Shown here: piece after piece, positions 25,773 to 32,401 of the stretch
Layout: every line of letters starts with the position of its first letter
Position numbering within the stretch: position 1 is the stretch's first letter
Virus record (IMG/VR): IMGVR_UViG_3300020201_000048
Location: 1 to 40,681 of that record
Length of the DNA stretch: 40,681 nt
Direction: 5' to 3' (one strand)
From: a virus
The notes under the pieces: model-generated
What the model saw: only the letters and a program-made list of their open reading frames with translations
Told to the model about the DNA's origin: nothing
Database searches by the model: none
Made by a program: the position numbers and the translations under genes

Positions 25773-27410
25773 ATGAAAATTAAAAAATACATAGTTATCG
25801 GACTGCTGCTAACCACGACGGCTTGGGCAGGAGCTAAGATTCAGCGCCAGGGGATTAAAACCCCAGCTGAGTGTGTGGCTGCAGGCTCAACAGCCGCTGC
25901 GTGCTCTCCTCTTGCATCACAGATCTACGACGCGCAACACGCGCAGGGGCTCGATACTACGATCCAGTATCTCGATGCGACAAGCTCGATTCAAACTCAA
26001 CTTAATGGCAAGCTCACGAGCACTCTGCCAAATACGAATATCTTCGTGGGTAACGCAGGCGCATCGGCCGTCGCTGTCGCGATGAGTAATGATGCCACTC
26101 TAGCAAACACTGGTGCGCTAACTTTAGCCAACACAGCCGTCACGCCAGGGTCGTACACGAATACGAATCTTACTGTTGATAGCAAAGGTCGAATCACTCT
26201 CGCGGCAAACGGTACTGCAGGCAGCAGCGCACTATCTAACAACAATATCTATGTTGGCGGAGTGGGCAACACTGCCGTTGACGTTGCAATGTCGGGGGAC
26301 GCAACGATCATCAACACGGGAGCCGTGACGTTAGCCAGCACAACTGTCACGCCAGGTGCGTATACGAATGGTAATTTTACCGTCGACGCTAAAGGTCGCT
26401 TAACCTCAGCGGCTAACGGCACCGCGGGCAGCAGCGCACTTTCAAACAACAACATCTATGTGGGTGGTGCGGGCAACACAGCAGTTGACGTCGCAATGTC
26501 AGGTGACGCAACGATCATTAATACAGGTGCTGTTACGATTTCACCGTCAGTTGTTACTAACTCTAAGCTTGCTAACATGGGCGCGAGTACGATCAAGGGT
26601 AACGCGACTCTAGGGTCTGCCGCACCTACTGATCTCAACGGCTCACAAGTCACTATCATGCTCAACACGATGGTGGGTGACTCAGGTAGCGGCGGTGCGA
26701 AAGGCTTAGTACCTGCTCCAGCGGCTGGTGATGCAGCGGCATCGAAGTTCTTAAAATCTGACGGAACGTGGGCGGTAGCAGGCGGTAGCAGCTCAGGCGG
26801 GTCAACCGTCTTAATTCACTATCTAGTCCCTGGTGCGGGGACATACACTACGCCAACAGGCCCAGCCCCTACATATCTCAAAGTGACATTAGTTGGCGGT
26901 GGCGGAGCATCATCAGAGCGAGCCGCCAGCGCTGGCGGGAATGGTGGCTCAACATTTTTTGGGGCATCCCTTTTGACGGCAACAGGCGGCAACGGTGGTC
27001 CCACAACAGTCGGACTAGGCGGCAACGGTGGGGGCGGGACGATCAACGCACCGGCAAATGGGATTACATTTGCTGGCGGTACTGGCGGATCTGCGGGCGA
27101 CACGGCCTACGCAGTAGGCGGCGATGGTGGCTTCAGTATTATGGGACCAGGTAGCCCAGGTGCAGGTGGAAGCAGCTCTAATTATACAGCGCTCAACGCC
27201 GTTGCTTTTGGCAGCGGCGCGGGAGGATGTAACGGTGGGACAGCAGGTCAAGGTTGCAATGGTGGTGGTGGTGGTGGTGGCTTAATCGCGATCATCCCAA
27301 ACCCATCCGGAACGTACGGTTACAACGTGGGGGCGCTTGGCGGCCTATTGGGCGGTAGTTATAATTCAACAGGAAAACAAGGGCTGATTATAATAGAAGA
27401 ACACTACTAA
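25773..27410 (+). CDS. Fibre-like protein 4 with signal peptide, tandem repeats and Gly-rich tip, 545 aa
   Basis: ATG 25773 is chosen over ATG 25761 because TGAGGA lies five bases before it and it begins the signal peptide (MKIKKY, IVIGLLLTTT, AWA/G). The mature part holds a LNGKLTSTLP entry unit, then 69-residue repeats of the type NIYVGGxGNTAVDVAMSGDATI...TVDAKGRLTSAANGTAGSS (encoded at 26031-26540). A STIKGNA...SAAPTDLNGSQV joint and a FLKSDGTWA unit follow. The last 180 residues are very Gly-rich (GGNGG-type), resembling the polyglycine-rich tips of phage adhesins such as T4-type gp38. It may be the surface-binding member of the set. Confidence 0.75.
   Translation: MKIKKYIVIGLLLTTTAWAGAKIQRQGIKTPAECVAAGSTAAACSPLASQIYDAQHAQGLDTTIQYLDATSSIQTQLNGKLTSTLPNTNIFVGNAGASAVAVAMSNDATLANTGALTLANTAVTPGSYTNTNLTVDSKGRITLAANGTAGSSALSNNNIYVGGVGNTAVDVAMSGDATIINTGAVTLASTTVTPGAYTNGNFTVDAKGRLTSAANGTAGSSALSNNNIYVGGAGNTAVDVAMSGDATIINTGAVTISPSVVTNSKLANMGASTIKGNATLGSAAPTDLNGSQVTIMLNTMVGDSGSGGAKGLVPAPAAGDAAASKFLKSDGTWAVAGGSSSGGSTVLIHYLVPGAGTYTTPTGPAPTYLKVTLVGGGGASSERAASAGGNGGSTFFGASLLTATGGNGGPTTVGLGGNGGGGTINAPANGITFAGGTGGSAGDTAYAVGGDGGFSIMGPGSPGAGGSSSNYTALNAVAFGSGAGGCNGGTAGQGCNGGGGGGGLIAIIPNPSGTYGYNVGALGGLLGGSYNSTGKQGLIIIEEHY
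26031..26540 (+). repeat. 207-base tandem repeat within fibre-like gene 4
   Basis: Three units start at 26031, 26238 and 26445, exactly 207 bases (69 codons) apart. The second and third are close copies, the first is more diverged, and the third is cut short at about 26540. They encode the NIYVGG...NGTAGSS shaft module. Unit number could change by recombination, altering fibre length. Confidence 0.8.
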
Positions 27411-27832
27411 TGAGATTTCTCCTCATCACACTGCTAATCTTGAGTGGGTGCGGATCTGCGCAGCAAGAGCCGGCGTTTCGGCCACACTATGATGAGTTTA
27501 AGCGTCGATACAACACAGATCCATACGGCGTGAGTATAGAATTTGGTGTGCCTGATGATAACCAAGCAGGGCAGTGTCACATCTGGGCCAGACGGATCAC
27601 GGTGAAGCAGTCTGAGTGGGAGAGCATGGAGCACTACGGAAAAGAGCTGCTGGTATTCCATGAGCTAGGCCACTGCGTGTGGGGGCTAAGGCACATTGAA
27701 GATGAAATGGAATACAGAGGTGAGCGTATGCCACGATCGATCATGTATCCTGCGGCCTTTGGAGACTTGCACTATTATAAGGAACTAAGAGAACTATATC
27801 TAAAAGAGTTGCCGAACAATCGCGGGATTTGA
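27410..27832 (+). CDS. Lipoprotein with metzincin-like zinc metalloprotease motif, 140 aa
   Basis: Seen: a lipoprotein signal (MRFLLITLLILSGC, lipobox LSGC, lipidated Cys14) and HELGHCVWGLRH (residues 84-95) followed by a RSIMYP Met-turn (109-114). HExxH plus a third His and a SIMxP turn is the active-site layout of metzincin-type zinc proteases; here the third His is one residue later than in the classical HExxHxxGxxH. The product would be anchored to the envelope after Sec export and could cleave surface or periplasmic proteins. It sits between the exported fibre-like genes and the lysis genes, overlapping the former as TAATG. Substrate unknown. Confidence 0.75.
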   Translation: MRFLLITLLILSGCGSAQQEPAFRPHYDEFKRRYNTDPYGVSIEFGVPDDNQAGQCHIWARRITVKQSEWESMEHYGKELLVFHELGHCVWGLRHIEDEMEYRGERMPRSIMYPAAFGDLHYYKELRELYLKELPNNRGI

Positions 27833-27841
27833 AAGGTAAGC

Positions 27842-28036
27842 ATGGATGCAAATACCAGGTTTCTCATTGAAAGAATCGACTCAGCTCGCGATGAGGTTAA
27901 AGCAGAGATTGCAAAAATATCGCGTAAGATTGAACATCTAGAAGGGTTCCGTCAGCGCGTGCTCGCCCTCGCAGTCATCGTAAGTATTGTAGGTAGTGGT
28001 GCCACAGGGATTATACTTAAACTATTAAAACACTAA
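27842..28036 (+). CDS. Small coiled-coil membrane protein, XhlA-like, 64 aa
   Basis: Seen: a charged helical N-terminal part (ERIDSARDEVKAEIAKISRKIEHLEGF, about 10-36) followed by one hydrophobic segment (VLALAVIVSIVGSGATGIIL, about 40-59) and a short basic tail. This is the shape of XhlA-type proteins encoded next to holins in lysis cassettes. It precedes the holin-like gene by ten bases, with AAAGGT before the ATG. It may help holin function; sequence identity to XhlA is not claimed. Confidence 0.6.
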   Translation: MDANTRFLIERIDSARDEVKAEIAKISRKIEHLEGFRQRVLALAVIVSIVGSGATGIILKLLKH

Positions 28037-28046
28037 GGAGCTATCA

Positions 28047-28262
28047 ATGGAAGATACAAAAAAGCCGTGGTTTTCTAAATCGATTATTCTAAACGCCGTT
28101 GGACTTATCCTATCAGCAGTCGTCATGTTCGTCCCACAAGTATCAAGTATCCAAGCATGGCTTGCTGCTCCAAGTCACCTTGCGATCATCGGCTCGGTGT
28201 GGGGCGTGCTCGGGATTATCTTTCGCCTAGTTAGCAAAGATAAGATCTCTCTTCGCGACTAA
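28047..28262 (+). CDS. Putative holin, 71 aa
   Basis: Seen: two hydrophobic segments (ILNAVGLILSAVVMFV, about 14-29; HLAIIGSVWGVLGIIFRLV, about 44-62) separated by a short loop, with a charged tail ending KDKISLRD. 'KpWf.sK.i..N.....' at the start and 'iiFRLvsK.~I.L' at the end are typical of small class II-type holins. It would form the membrane lesions that time lysis and release the amidase encoded downstream. AAGGAG lies six bases before ATG 28047. Confidence 0.7.
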   Translation: MEDTKKPWFSKSIILNAVGLILSAVVMFVPQVSSIQAWLAAPSHLAIIGSVWGVLGIIFRLVSKDKISLRD

Positions 28263-28462
28263 TGGACTACATCAAAGCGTTCATCGCGCTGATCCCTATA
28301 TTTGCAAAGCTTGTAGGGCTGTTCATTAAGACACCAGAAGAAAAACAAGCTGAGTTTCTAAAGCAACTACCAGAGCAGCTAAGAGAGATATCCGATGCGT
28401 TTAATAAAGCAGCTGGCCCAGCCAAAGATCCTTCTGACATCTCTCGTATTATTAACAGCTAG
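28262..28462 (+). CDS. Small membrane-anchored protein, possible inner-membrane spanin partner, 66 aa
   Basis: Seen: one N-terminal hydrophobic segment (IKAFIALIPIFAKLVGLFI) followed by a charged helical tail. Its 3' third overlaps, in another frame, the lipoprotein gene at 28395. Overlapping inner-membrane/lipoprotein gene pairs after a holin are typical of spanins, which fuse inner and outer membranes at lysis. At 66 aa it is shorter than usual inner-membrane spanins, so this is a suggestion. It starts at TAATG overlapping the holin stop, without a clear ribosome site. Confidence 0.5.
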   Translation: MDYIKAFIALIPIFAKLVGLFIKTPEEKQAEFLKQLPEQLREISDAFNKAAGPAKDPSDISRIINS

Positions 28463-28676
28463 TGTGTTCGCGGCATGCACTGCCGCAAGCAAGTACACGA
28501 TCTGTGTGATGGACCCCGTGCATAATTATGCAGTATGCAACAAGACGGGTAAGCCTGCTGATAACTTTAACGTCCCTTTTGACTCGATGGAAAATTACAT
28601 CGCGATACCACCGAAAGATGCAGAAAGCATCTTGCAGCGACTAAAAGTATGTGAGCAAAAGAGAACTGGTGATTAG
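28395..28676 (+). CDS. Small lipoprotein, possible outer-membrane spanin, 93 aa
   Basis: Seen: a basic start (MRLIKQ), a hydrophobic run (ILLTSLVLLTASV) and a lipobox-like FAAC with Cys at residue 27; the mature part of about 66 aa ends in a charged helix (DAESILQRLKVCEQKRTGD). It begins inside the preceding gene, overlapping it by 68 bases in a different frame. Position between holin and amidase plus the overlap suggest an Rz1-like role. It is less Pro-rich than classical Rz1, so a different envelope lipoprotein is possible. Confidence 0.6.
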   Translation: MRLIKQLAQPKILLTSLVLLTASVFAACTAASKYTICVMDPVHNYAVCNKTGKPADNFNVPFDSMENYIAIPPKDAESILQRLKVCEQKRTGD

Positions 28677-28694
28677 ACGACTTGGAGGTAATGG

Positions 28695-29153
28695 ATGACC
28701 CCAAAGATGATAACGGTACATTGCAGCGCCAACAGCAATGGCTCTCGAACCACAGGTGAGGACATTAAAAGATTCCACATGGCAAAGCCGCCAAACGGTA
28801 GAGGATGGGGAGATTGTGGCTATCACATTATTATTGAGTCTGATGGCGGCGTGTATCGCGGTCGCGCTGACACTACGATAGGTGCGCATGTCGCAGGCCA
28901 CAATACAGGGAACCTCGGCGTGTGTTTGATCGGGCTTGATAAGTTTTCACGCGATCAGTTCGCATCTCTTTATTGGGTGATCACCGGATGGCAGAAGTCA
29001 TACGGGATCACCGCCGATAAGATCTTCCTCCACAGCGAGTGGGATACGGCGAAAGCTCAAGGTAAGACGTGTCCCAATCTCAATAAGCTTGCGCTGATCG
29101 GGTGGCTTAAATCTCAAGACGAAAGCTTCATTACTTCGTACTTACTCGGCTAA
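28695..29153 (+). CDS. N-acetylmuramoyl-L-alanine amidase, T7 lysozyme-like endolysin
   Basis: Cleaves the amide bond between muramic acid and the peptide of peptidoglycan. Seen: zinc ligands His9 (ITVHCSA), His113 (FLHSEW) and Cys126 (GKTCPN), with catalytic-site Tyr43 (CGYHIII) and Lys124, matching T7 gp3.5 order and spacing. AGHNTGNLGVCLIG matches the family core. Length 152 aa is almost that of T7 lysozyme. GGAGGT lies five bases before ATG 28695. In T7 this enzyme also inhibits phage RNA polymerase; no such polymerase is seen here. Its 3' end overlaps the convergent gene by 23 bases. Confidence 0.92.
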   Translation: MTPKMITVHCSANSNGSRTTGEDIKRFHMAKPPNGRGWGDCGYHIIIESDGGVYRGRADTTIGAHVAGHNTGNLGVCLIGLDKFSRDQFASLYWVITGWQKSYGITADKIFLHSEWDTAKAQGKTCPNLNKLALIGWLKSQDESFITSYLLG

Positions 29154-29361
29154 TGGTGGGTAGATGATCGTAGTACCGCTCATCATCGCCGCAATTTCTC
29201 CACTCCACTGACTTCTTACACACGTTACAGACTCGTACGAATCGGTCACGTTCAGGAAAAGACGCACCACACTTTAGACATCCATCCTTAGATGGTGTGG
29301 TGGTCTTCGTGTCGGTCACTTCGAGTGCTTCACCAAACTTCTTGCGCGTACCTGCGGGCAT
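29131..29361 (-). CDS. Small zinc-ribbon protein, 76 aa
   Basis: Seen: CLKCGASF (C28, C31) and VCNVCKKS (C45, C48), a four-cysteine zinc ribbon, in a small hydrophilic protein. Similar tiny Zn-ribbon proteins occur in many phage early regions, with unknown role, possibly nucleic acid binding. It is the last gene of the minus-strand block, and its end overlaps the end of the amidase gene, so the two transcription blocks meet here. No good ribosome site is seen before 29361, so the exact start is uncertain. Confidence 0.65.
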   Translation of the reverse strand: MPAGTRKKFGEALEVTDTKTTTPSKDGCLKCGASFPERDRFVRVCNVCKKSVEWRNCGDDERYYDHLPTISRVSTK

Positions 29362-29372
29362 ACTTAAATTGT

Positions 29373-30461
29373 CTAGGATGTGTGTAGTTTATGCAACTTT
29401 GGTCGCACGATTTGCACGACACAGATGGCACAAAACAGGGCTGGAAAAGCCATTCTACATGGGTAGTTAAACACTCCCCATGTGATGATGCCGCAGATGA
29501 CTGAAAAGTATGGGCCGGTTTGATGCCAAGCCTTCCGCACGACATCGACAGTTGCCCATAAGAGCAAAGAAAATCCGACAACGCCAAGCTCGATGAACGC
29601 TTGCAGCCAGTCGTTGTGGTACCACAGCCACATATCAATCGCGGGACCACGCCACTTAGGTAGCATCGATTGCGTTGTGCCCAGGCCAAATCCAAATAGC
29701 TGCTGCGACAGCTCCCCTTTCGTCCAATGCTCAAGCCCCAGCTGCCACACACCGAATCGATTAGAGTTATTAAAGAACTCTATGCCGCGTAAGAATGGGT
29801 ACATAATCGTACAGATGGTCACGGTAAGAAACCCGATAACGATGATGTAAGGCCGCGTTCGTTTTTCACGCTGTGCTACGTAGGCTAACGCCACAACGCT
29901 TAAGATGATCCAAGGCACAGAAGCATCAAGTAAGAATATCGCAACACATGACGTGAGAACAATCCCACATGCGCTGAGGGCGTCAAACGCATCATACGAT
30001 TTCGTGAGCAAAAGTGGAACAGCGCATGCGATCAGGCATCCTGTCATACTAGGATTACCAATAAAAATACCGCGATCAAATACAGCGTATCCTAAGCACG
30101 CTTTGACTATCACACCGATGGCGACAAAAAGTGCTGACACACCAAGCGCCGTTCTGGCTGTGTATCTTCCGGTTGCTAGTGCGATAACGGTCACACTCAA
30201 GATACTGATTAAAGCGTAGGCTGAATTTCCGACGGCGTTTAAATTATACAGGCCATTTGTGTATGCAAACGCTACCACGCCACTTGCCAGCGCGTAGCCT
30301 AGAGCCAGCGCAATTGAGATTGGTCTTATTCTTGAGACCCCGATGACGACGGATAAAACAAGAAGCGCGCACCACGGGAAGAGCCATGTTTTATTCCAAT
30401 AATTTATACCTGGCGCATACATTAAGACAGCAAACACGGACGCGAAGACCAAGCCATTCAT
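29373..30461 (-). CDS. O-antigen ligase/polymerase-like (Wzy_C) membrane protein, 362 aa
   Basis: Seen: about ten hydrophobic segments and a large periplasmic-type loop (about 225-310) with FGFGLGTTQSMLPKW and YHNDWLQAFIELGVVGFSLLL. This is the hallmark of Wzy_C/WaaL proteins ('G.GlG.......~~HNd~Lq~~~E~GivG'). Known members join or polymerise O-antigen in the inner membrane. Here it would alter host surface polysaccharide during infection. It overlaps the VRR-NUC gene as ATGA with AAAGG upstream, so it is an integral part of the phage operon, not a stray host fragment. Ligase versus polymerase cannot be decided. Confidence 0.75.
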   Translation of the reverse strand: MNGLVFASVFAVLMYAPGINYWNKTWLFPWCALLVLSVVIGVSRIRPISIALALGYALASGVVAFAYTNGLYNLNAVGNSAYALISILSVTVIALATGRYTARTALGVSALFVAIGVIVKACLGYAVFDRGIFIGNPSMTGCLIACAVPLLLTKSYDAFDALSACGIVLTSCVAIFLLDASVPWIILSVVALAYVAQREKRTRPYIIVIGFLTVTICTIMYPFLRGIEFFNNSNRFGVWQLGLEHWTKGELSQQLFGFGLGTTQSMLPKWRGPAIDMWLWYHNDWLQAFIELGVVGFSLLLWATVDVVRKAWHQTGPYFSVICGIITWGVFNYPCRMAFPALFCAICVVQIVRPKLHKLHTS

Positions 30462-30751
30462 TTAAAGTAGCCTTTCATAATCTGAAAGTGTTCCCCCCAA
30501 GTCGAAGGCTGTGTAACTAACGCGAACCCTTGACTCACACGGATCTTCCCCAGAATGTGTACCTGCAATGAATCGAGCTTACCCGTGTTGGTCTTCAGTT
30601 CAAGCGCGAAAAACTTCCCGTTGATACAACCGATGATATCTGGTACTCCGCGTCGAGAGCGCTCTTGCGTCTTTAAATAATAGGCCGTTTTAAAGTACTT
30701 AAGGTCTTTGAGAACCTTTTCTTTAAACGCTGTCTCGTCTTTCTTAGCCAT
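30458..30751 (-). CDS. VRR-NUC-type nuclease, 97 aa
   Basis: PD-(D/E)xK fold nuclease, probably acting on branched DNA or recombination intermediates. Seen: RRGVPDIIGCINGKFFALELKTNTGKLDSLQ, with catalytic D38, E51 and K53, and GFALVTQPSTW at the C-terminus, all fitting stand-alone VRR-NUC proteins of phages. T7-like phages use an unrelated or distant endonuclease (gp3) for Holliday junctions, so this may replace it. It overlaps neighbours on both sides. Confidence 0.85.
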   Translation of the reverse strand: MAKKDETAFKEKVLKDLKYFKTAYYLKTQERSRRGVPDIIGCINGKFFALELKTNTGKLDSLQVHILGKIRVSQGFALVTQPSTWGEHFQIMKGYFK

Positions 30752-30893
30752 CGTAAGTTTCCCCCAGCAAATCCTCTAGATTTTCTAGCCTTGTGAGCAT
30801 CATGAATAACACACGCTCAAGCTCGATGCTCCACTGAAGCCCTTCACCACGTCTTAAATCTACTATCAATTCTCTAAGTTCTACTGTCGTCAT
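30744..30893 (-). CDS. Small hypothetical protein, 49 aa
   Basis: The open frame extends to 30995, but ATG 30893 is preferred because GAGG lies about five bases before it and the longer form would run into the ribosome site of the opposing gene at 30989. The product (MTTVELRELIVDLRRGEG...) is a short charged helical protein ending LENLEDLLGETYDG. No family is recognised. It overlaps the VRR-NUC gene by eight bases. Confidence 0.6.
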   Translation of the reverse strand: MTTVELRELIVDLRRGEGLQWSIELERVLFMMLTRLENLEDLLGETYDG

Positions 30894-30988
30894 GTAACCC
30901 TCGTATGTGCATGAGCACTGTGCCTTGCCACTCCCTGAATGATTGCTCAGTTTGGGGCTTGATATCAACACCATAAAGGAGTCTCCAA

Positions 30989-31231
30989 ATGGCAAATCGT
31001 TATACTAGCGCTGATCAAGCTTTAAATGGAATTGACTGCGGGGAACTTGGTCCAAAAGGTAACCAGATACAGGGGGAGTTTCGTGCCGCTTTCAAGCCTG
31101 TATTGACGAATCTTTTCCAGGACCAAGTCCCCGCCGGCGTGCGCGAAGTGATCGTAGCCCAGCTCATTGACACGTCAATCCCTGCTGTCCTTCGTTTGAT
31201 GAAAGAGCATCTAAACGTGAGAGCGGCTTAA
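30989..31231 (+). CDS. Lone plus-strand small protein inside the minus-strand block, 80 aa
   Basis: Seen: AAAGGAG seven bases before ATG 30989, then 80 codons of ordinary composition (MANRYTSADQALNGIDCGE...). The C-terminal half is helical (AGVREVIVAQLIDTSIPAVLRLMKEHLN). It lies in a 344-base gap between two minus-strand genes and is read against them. No family is recognised and no strong promoter was found. Opposite orientation suggests a separately controlled or recently inserted gene. Confidence 0.65.
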   Translation: MANRYTSADQALNGIDCGELGPKGNQIQGEFRAAFKPVLTNLFQDQVPAGVREVIVAQLIDTSIPAVLRLMKEHLNVRAA

Positions 31232-31237
31232 CGACGA

Positions 31238-31513
31238 CTAGGGCGCAGGCTTTTTGGCATGGTCAGTCTGCGCTCTATCCATCGGCTGACCACGCCCTGA
31301 ATGCAGGGCTTCAAAGGCCTGAGTCAGGGGGTTTTCTGATATATCCTTCAAGGCACGCTGTGCGGCCTCTTTCGCCTTGCGACTCGCCATCACTTCTTCT
31401 ACCAAAGCCTTCGCAGTCTGCTTGATATAGTCAGAGCAAAACCACGAGTCGATGCTTCCGACCATGGAGTCCATGAGGTCTGAAAGCTCAGAGTCTGAGA
31501 GTTTATTTGTCAT
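31238..31513 (-). CDS. Hypothetical protein, 91 aa
   Basis: A mostly helical acidic-then-basic protein (LSDSELSDLMDSMVGSIDSWF at the start, a central AKALVEEVMASRKAKEAAQRALKDI helix, a disordered basic tail). No family recognised. It starts at an ATGA overlap with the sigma-like gene with GAGGAAGAG before it, so the two are coupled and may work together. Its 3' end faces the end of the lone plus-strand gene six bases away. Confidence 0.65.
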   Translation of the reverse strand: MTNKLSDSELSDLMDSMVGSIDSWFCSDYIKQTAKALVEEVMASRKAKEAAQRALKDISENPLTQAFEALHSGRGQPMDRAQTDHAKKPAP

Positions 31514-32055
31514 CTCTTCCTCTTAATTTTCCGCATCCTCTTCAATGTTTTCCCAACCCACGCCTCAGAAACTCCCACAACCATGCCAACCTCGCGCCCT
31601 GTAAACCCCATGACGGTCAGACACAACATCACTCGCTGATCTAGTTTCAGCTCATCTATCCATGGGTTTTCAGTTATAAACTTTTCAACCGAATCATCTT
31701 CGGGAGCTGCAGTTTCAAACTCAAGATGCGTTGTCTGAATTTGCGCCCCTACCGCGCCAAATGTTTGCCGTATATAATCAATCCACGCAAAATCTATTTT
31801 CTGTTTTAAACTTTTTCCTTCTAAAACTTTTATCGCAAGCCACTGAGCGAAATCTTCATTGTTGAATACGCGCATTGCTTGCTTGTGTCGCTTGATCGAA
31901 AGTTCTTTAAGATGCTTCCTTGTTACTTCGTGCCCACGGTTTAACCGTCTAACTTCTAATCTGCATACCTTACACCGACTTGCTAGATAGTGCTTACGAC
32001 TACGATCGAAGTCAGTAAGCGGCTTTGATACTTTACAACGTGTGCATAGTTTCAT
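31510..32055 (-). CDS. Zinc-ribbon plus sigma-region-4-like HTH protein, 181 aa
   Basis: Seen: an N-terminal four-cysteine ribbon (C4, C7, C28, C31; KLCTRCKVSKPLTDF and SRCKVCRLE), a middle helical part, and a C-terminal segment LDQRVMLCLTVMGFTGREVGMVVGVSEAWVGKTLKRMRKI (about 136-176). The latter has the 'L..R..l.L...G.t..EIa..lGvSe..V...l.R.r' pattern of sigma region 4 or a related HTH. It probably binds DNA and perhaps the host RNA polymerase. With no phage RNA polymerase in the window it is the best candidate for a middle/late transcription switch. Regions 2 and 3 of sigma factors are absent, so it is not a complete sigma factor. Confidence 0.65.
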   Translation of the reverse strand: MKLCTRCKVSKPLTDFDRSRKHYLASRCKVCRLEVRRLNRGHEVTRKHLKELSIKRHKQAMRVFNNEDFAQWLAIKVLEGKSLKQKIDFAWIDYIRQTFGAVGAQIQTTHLEFETAAPEDDSVEKFITENPWIDELKLDQRVMLCLTVMGFTGREVGMVVGVSEAWVGKTLKRMRKIKRKR

Positions 32056-32058
32056 TCC

Positions 32059-32190
32059 CTACTTTAAACAATCGCCGTTTAAAGCTCTATGCGCGCATAA
32101 GTCTGGGGGGAACTTGCGCTTCACTAACTGCGGCTTAGTCACGCACCCGCAAAGTATTGTGATGAGACAAATTGTCAAAACTAGTTTCAT
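32059..32190 (-). CDS. Very small lipoprotein, 43 aa
   Basis: ATG 32190 with AAAAGGA just upstream starts MKLVLTICLITILCGC, a compact lipoprotein signal with lipobox LCGC (Cys16), followed by 27 hydrophilic residues containing two more Cys. A longer open frame (to 32448) exists but is Arg-rich and lacks a ribosome site. Function unknown; an envelope location is likely. It lies four bases upstream of the sigma-like gene start. Confidence 0.65.
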   Translation of the reverse strand: MKLVLTICLITILCGCVTKPQLVKRKFPPDLCAHRALNGDCLK

Positions 32191-32296
32191 AAATCCTTTT
32201 GTTAAAAAGCGGCGGGCGCAGTATGGGTCTGCTTTAAAGATTCTCCGAGGCTGATACCAATCTGGCCGCCCCGCCCTTGGTCTCTTACCCGCCGCC

Positions 32297-32401
32297 TTAC
32301 CACCTCGCTGGAAAATGCAACTTAACCTGCGAGGCAATCTTGAAATTTTTAAAGACGGCAAGCTGACTCCTCCCCCGAGAAAATCGCTTGCCGCCATACA
32401 T
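32297..32401 (-). CDS. Possible 34-aa basic peptide between polymerase and lipoprotein genes
   Basis: ATG 32401 follows GGGG at nine bases and reads MYGGKRFSRGRSQLAVF... to TAA 32297, a strongly basic short peptide (an ATG at 32410 would add three residues). A second short ORF (GTG 32303 to TAA 32202, containing QIGISLGESLKQTH) overlaps its end. Compact overlapping small ORFs are common in this operon, but the evidence is only spacing and open frame. Nothing else is seen in the 267-base gap 32191-32457. Confidence 0.3.
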   Translation of the reverse strand: MYGGKRFSRGRSQLAVFKNFKIASQVKLHFPARW

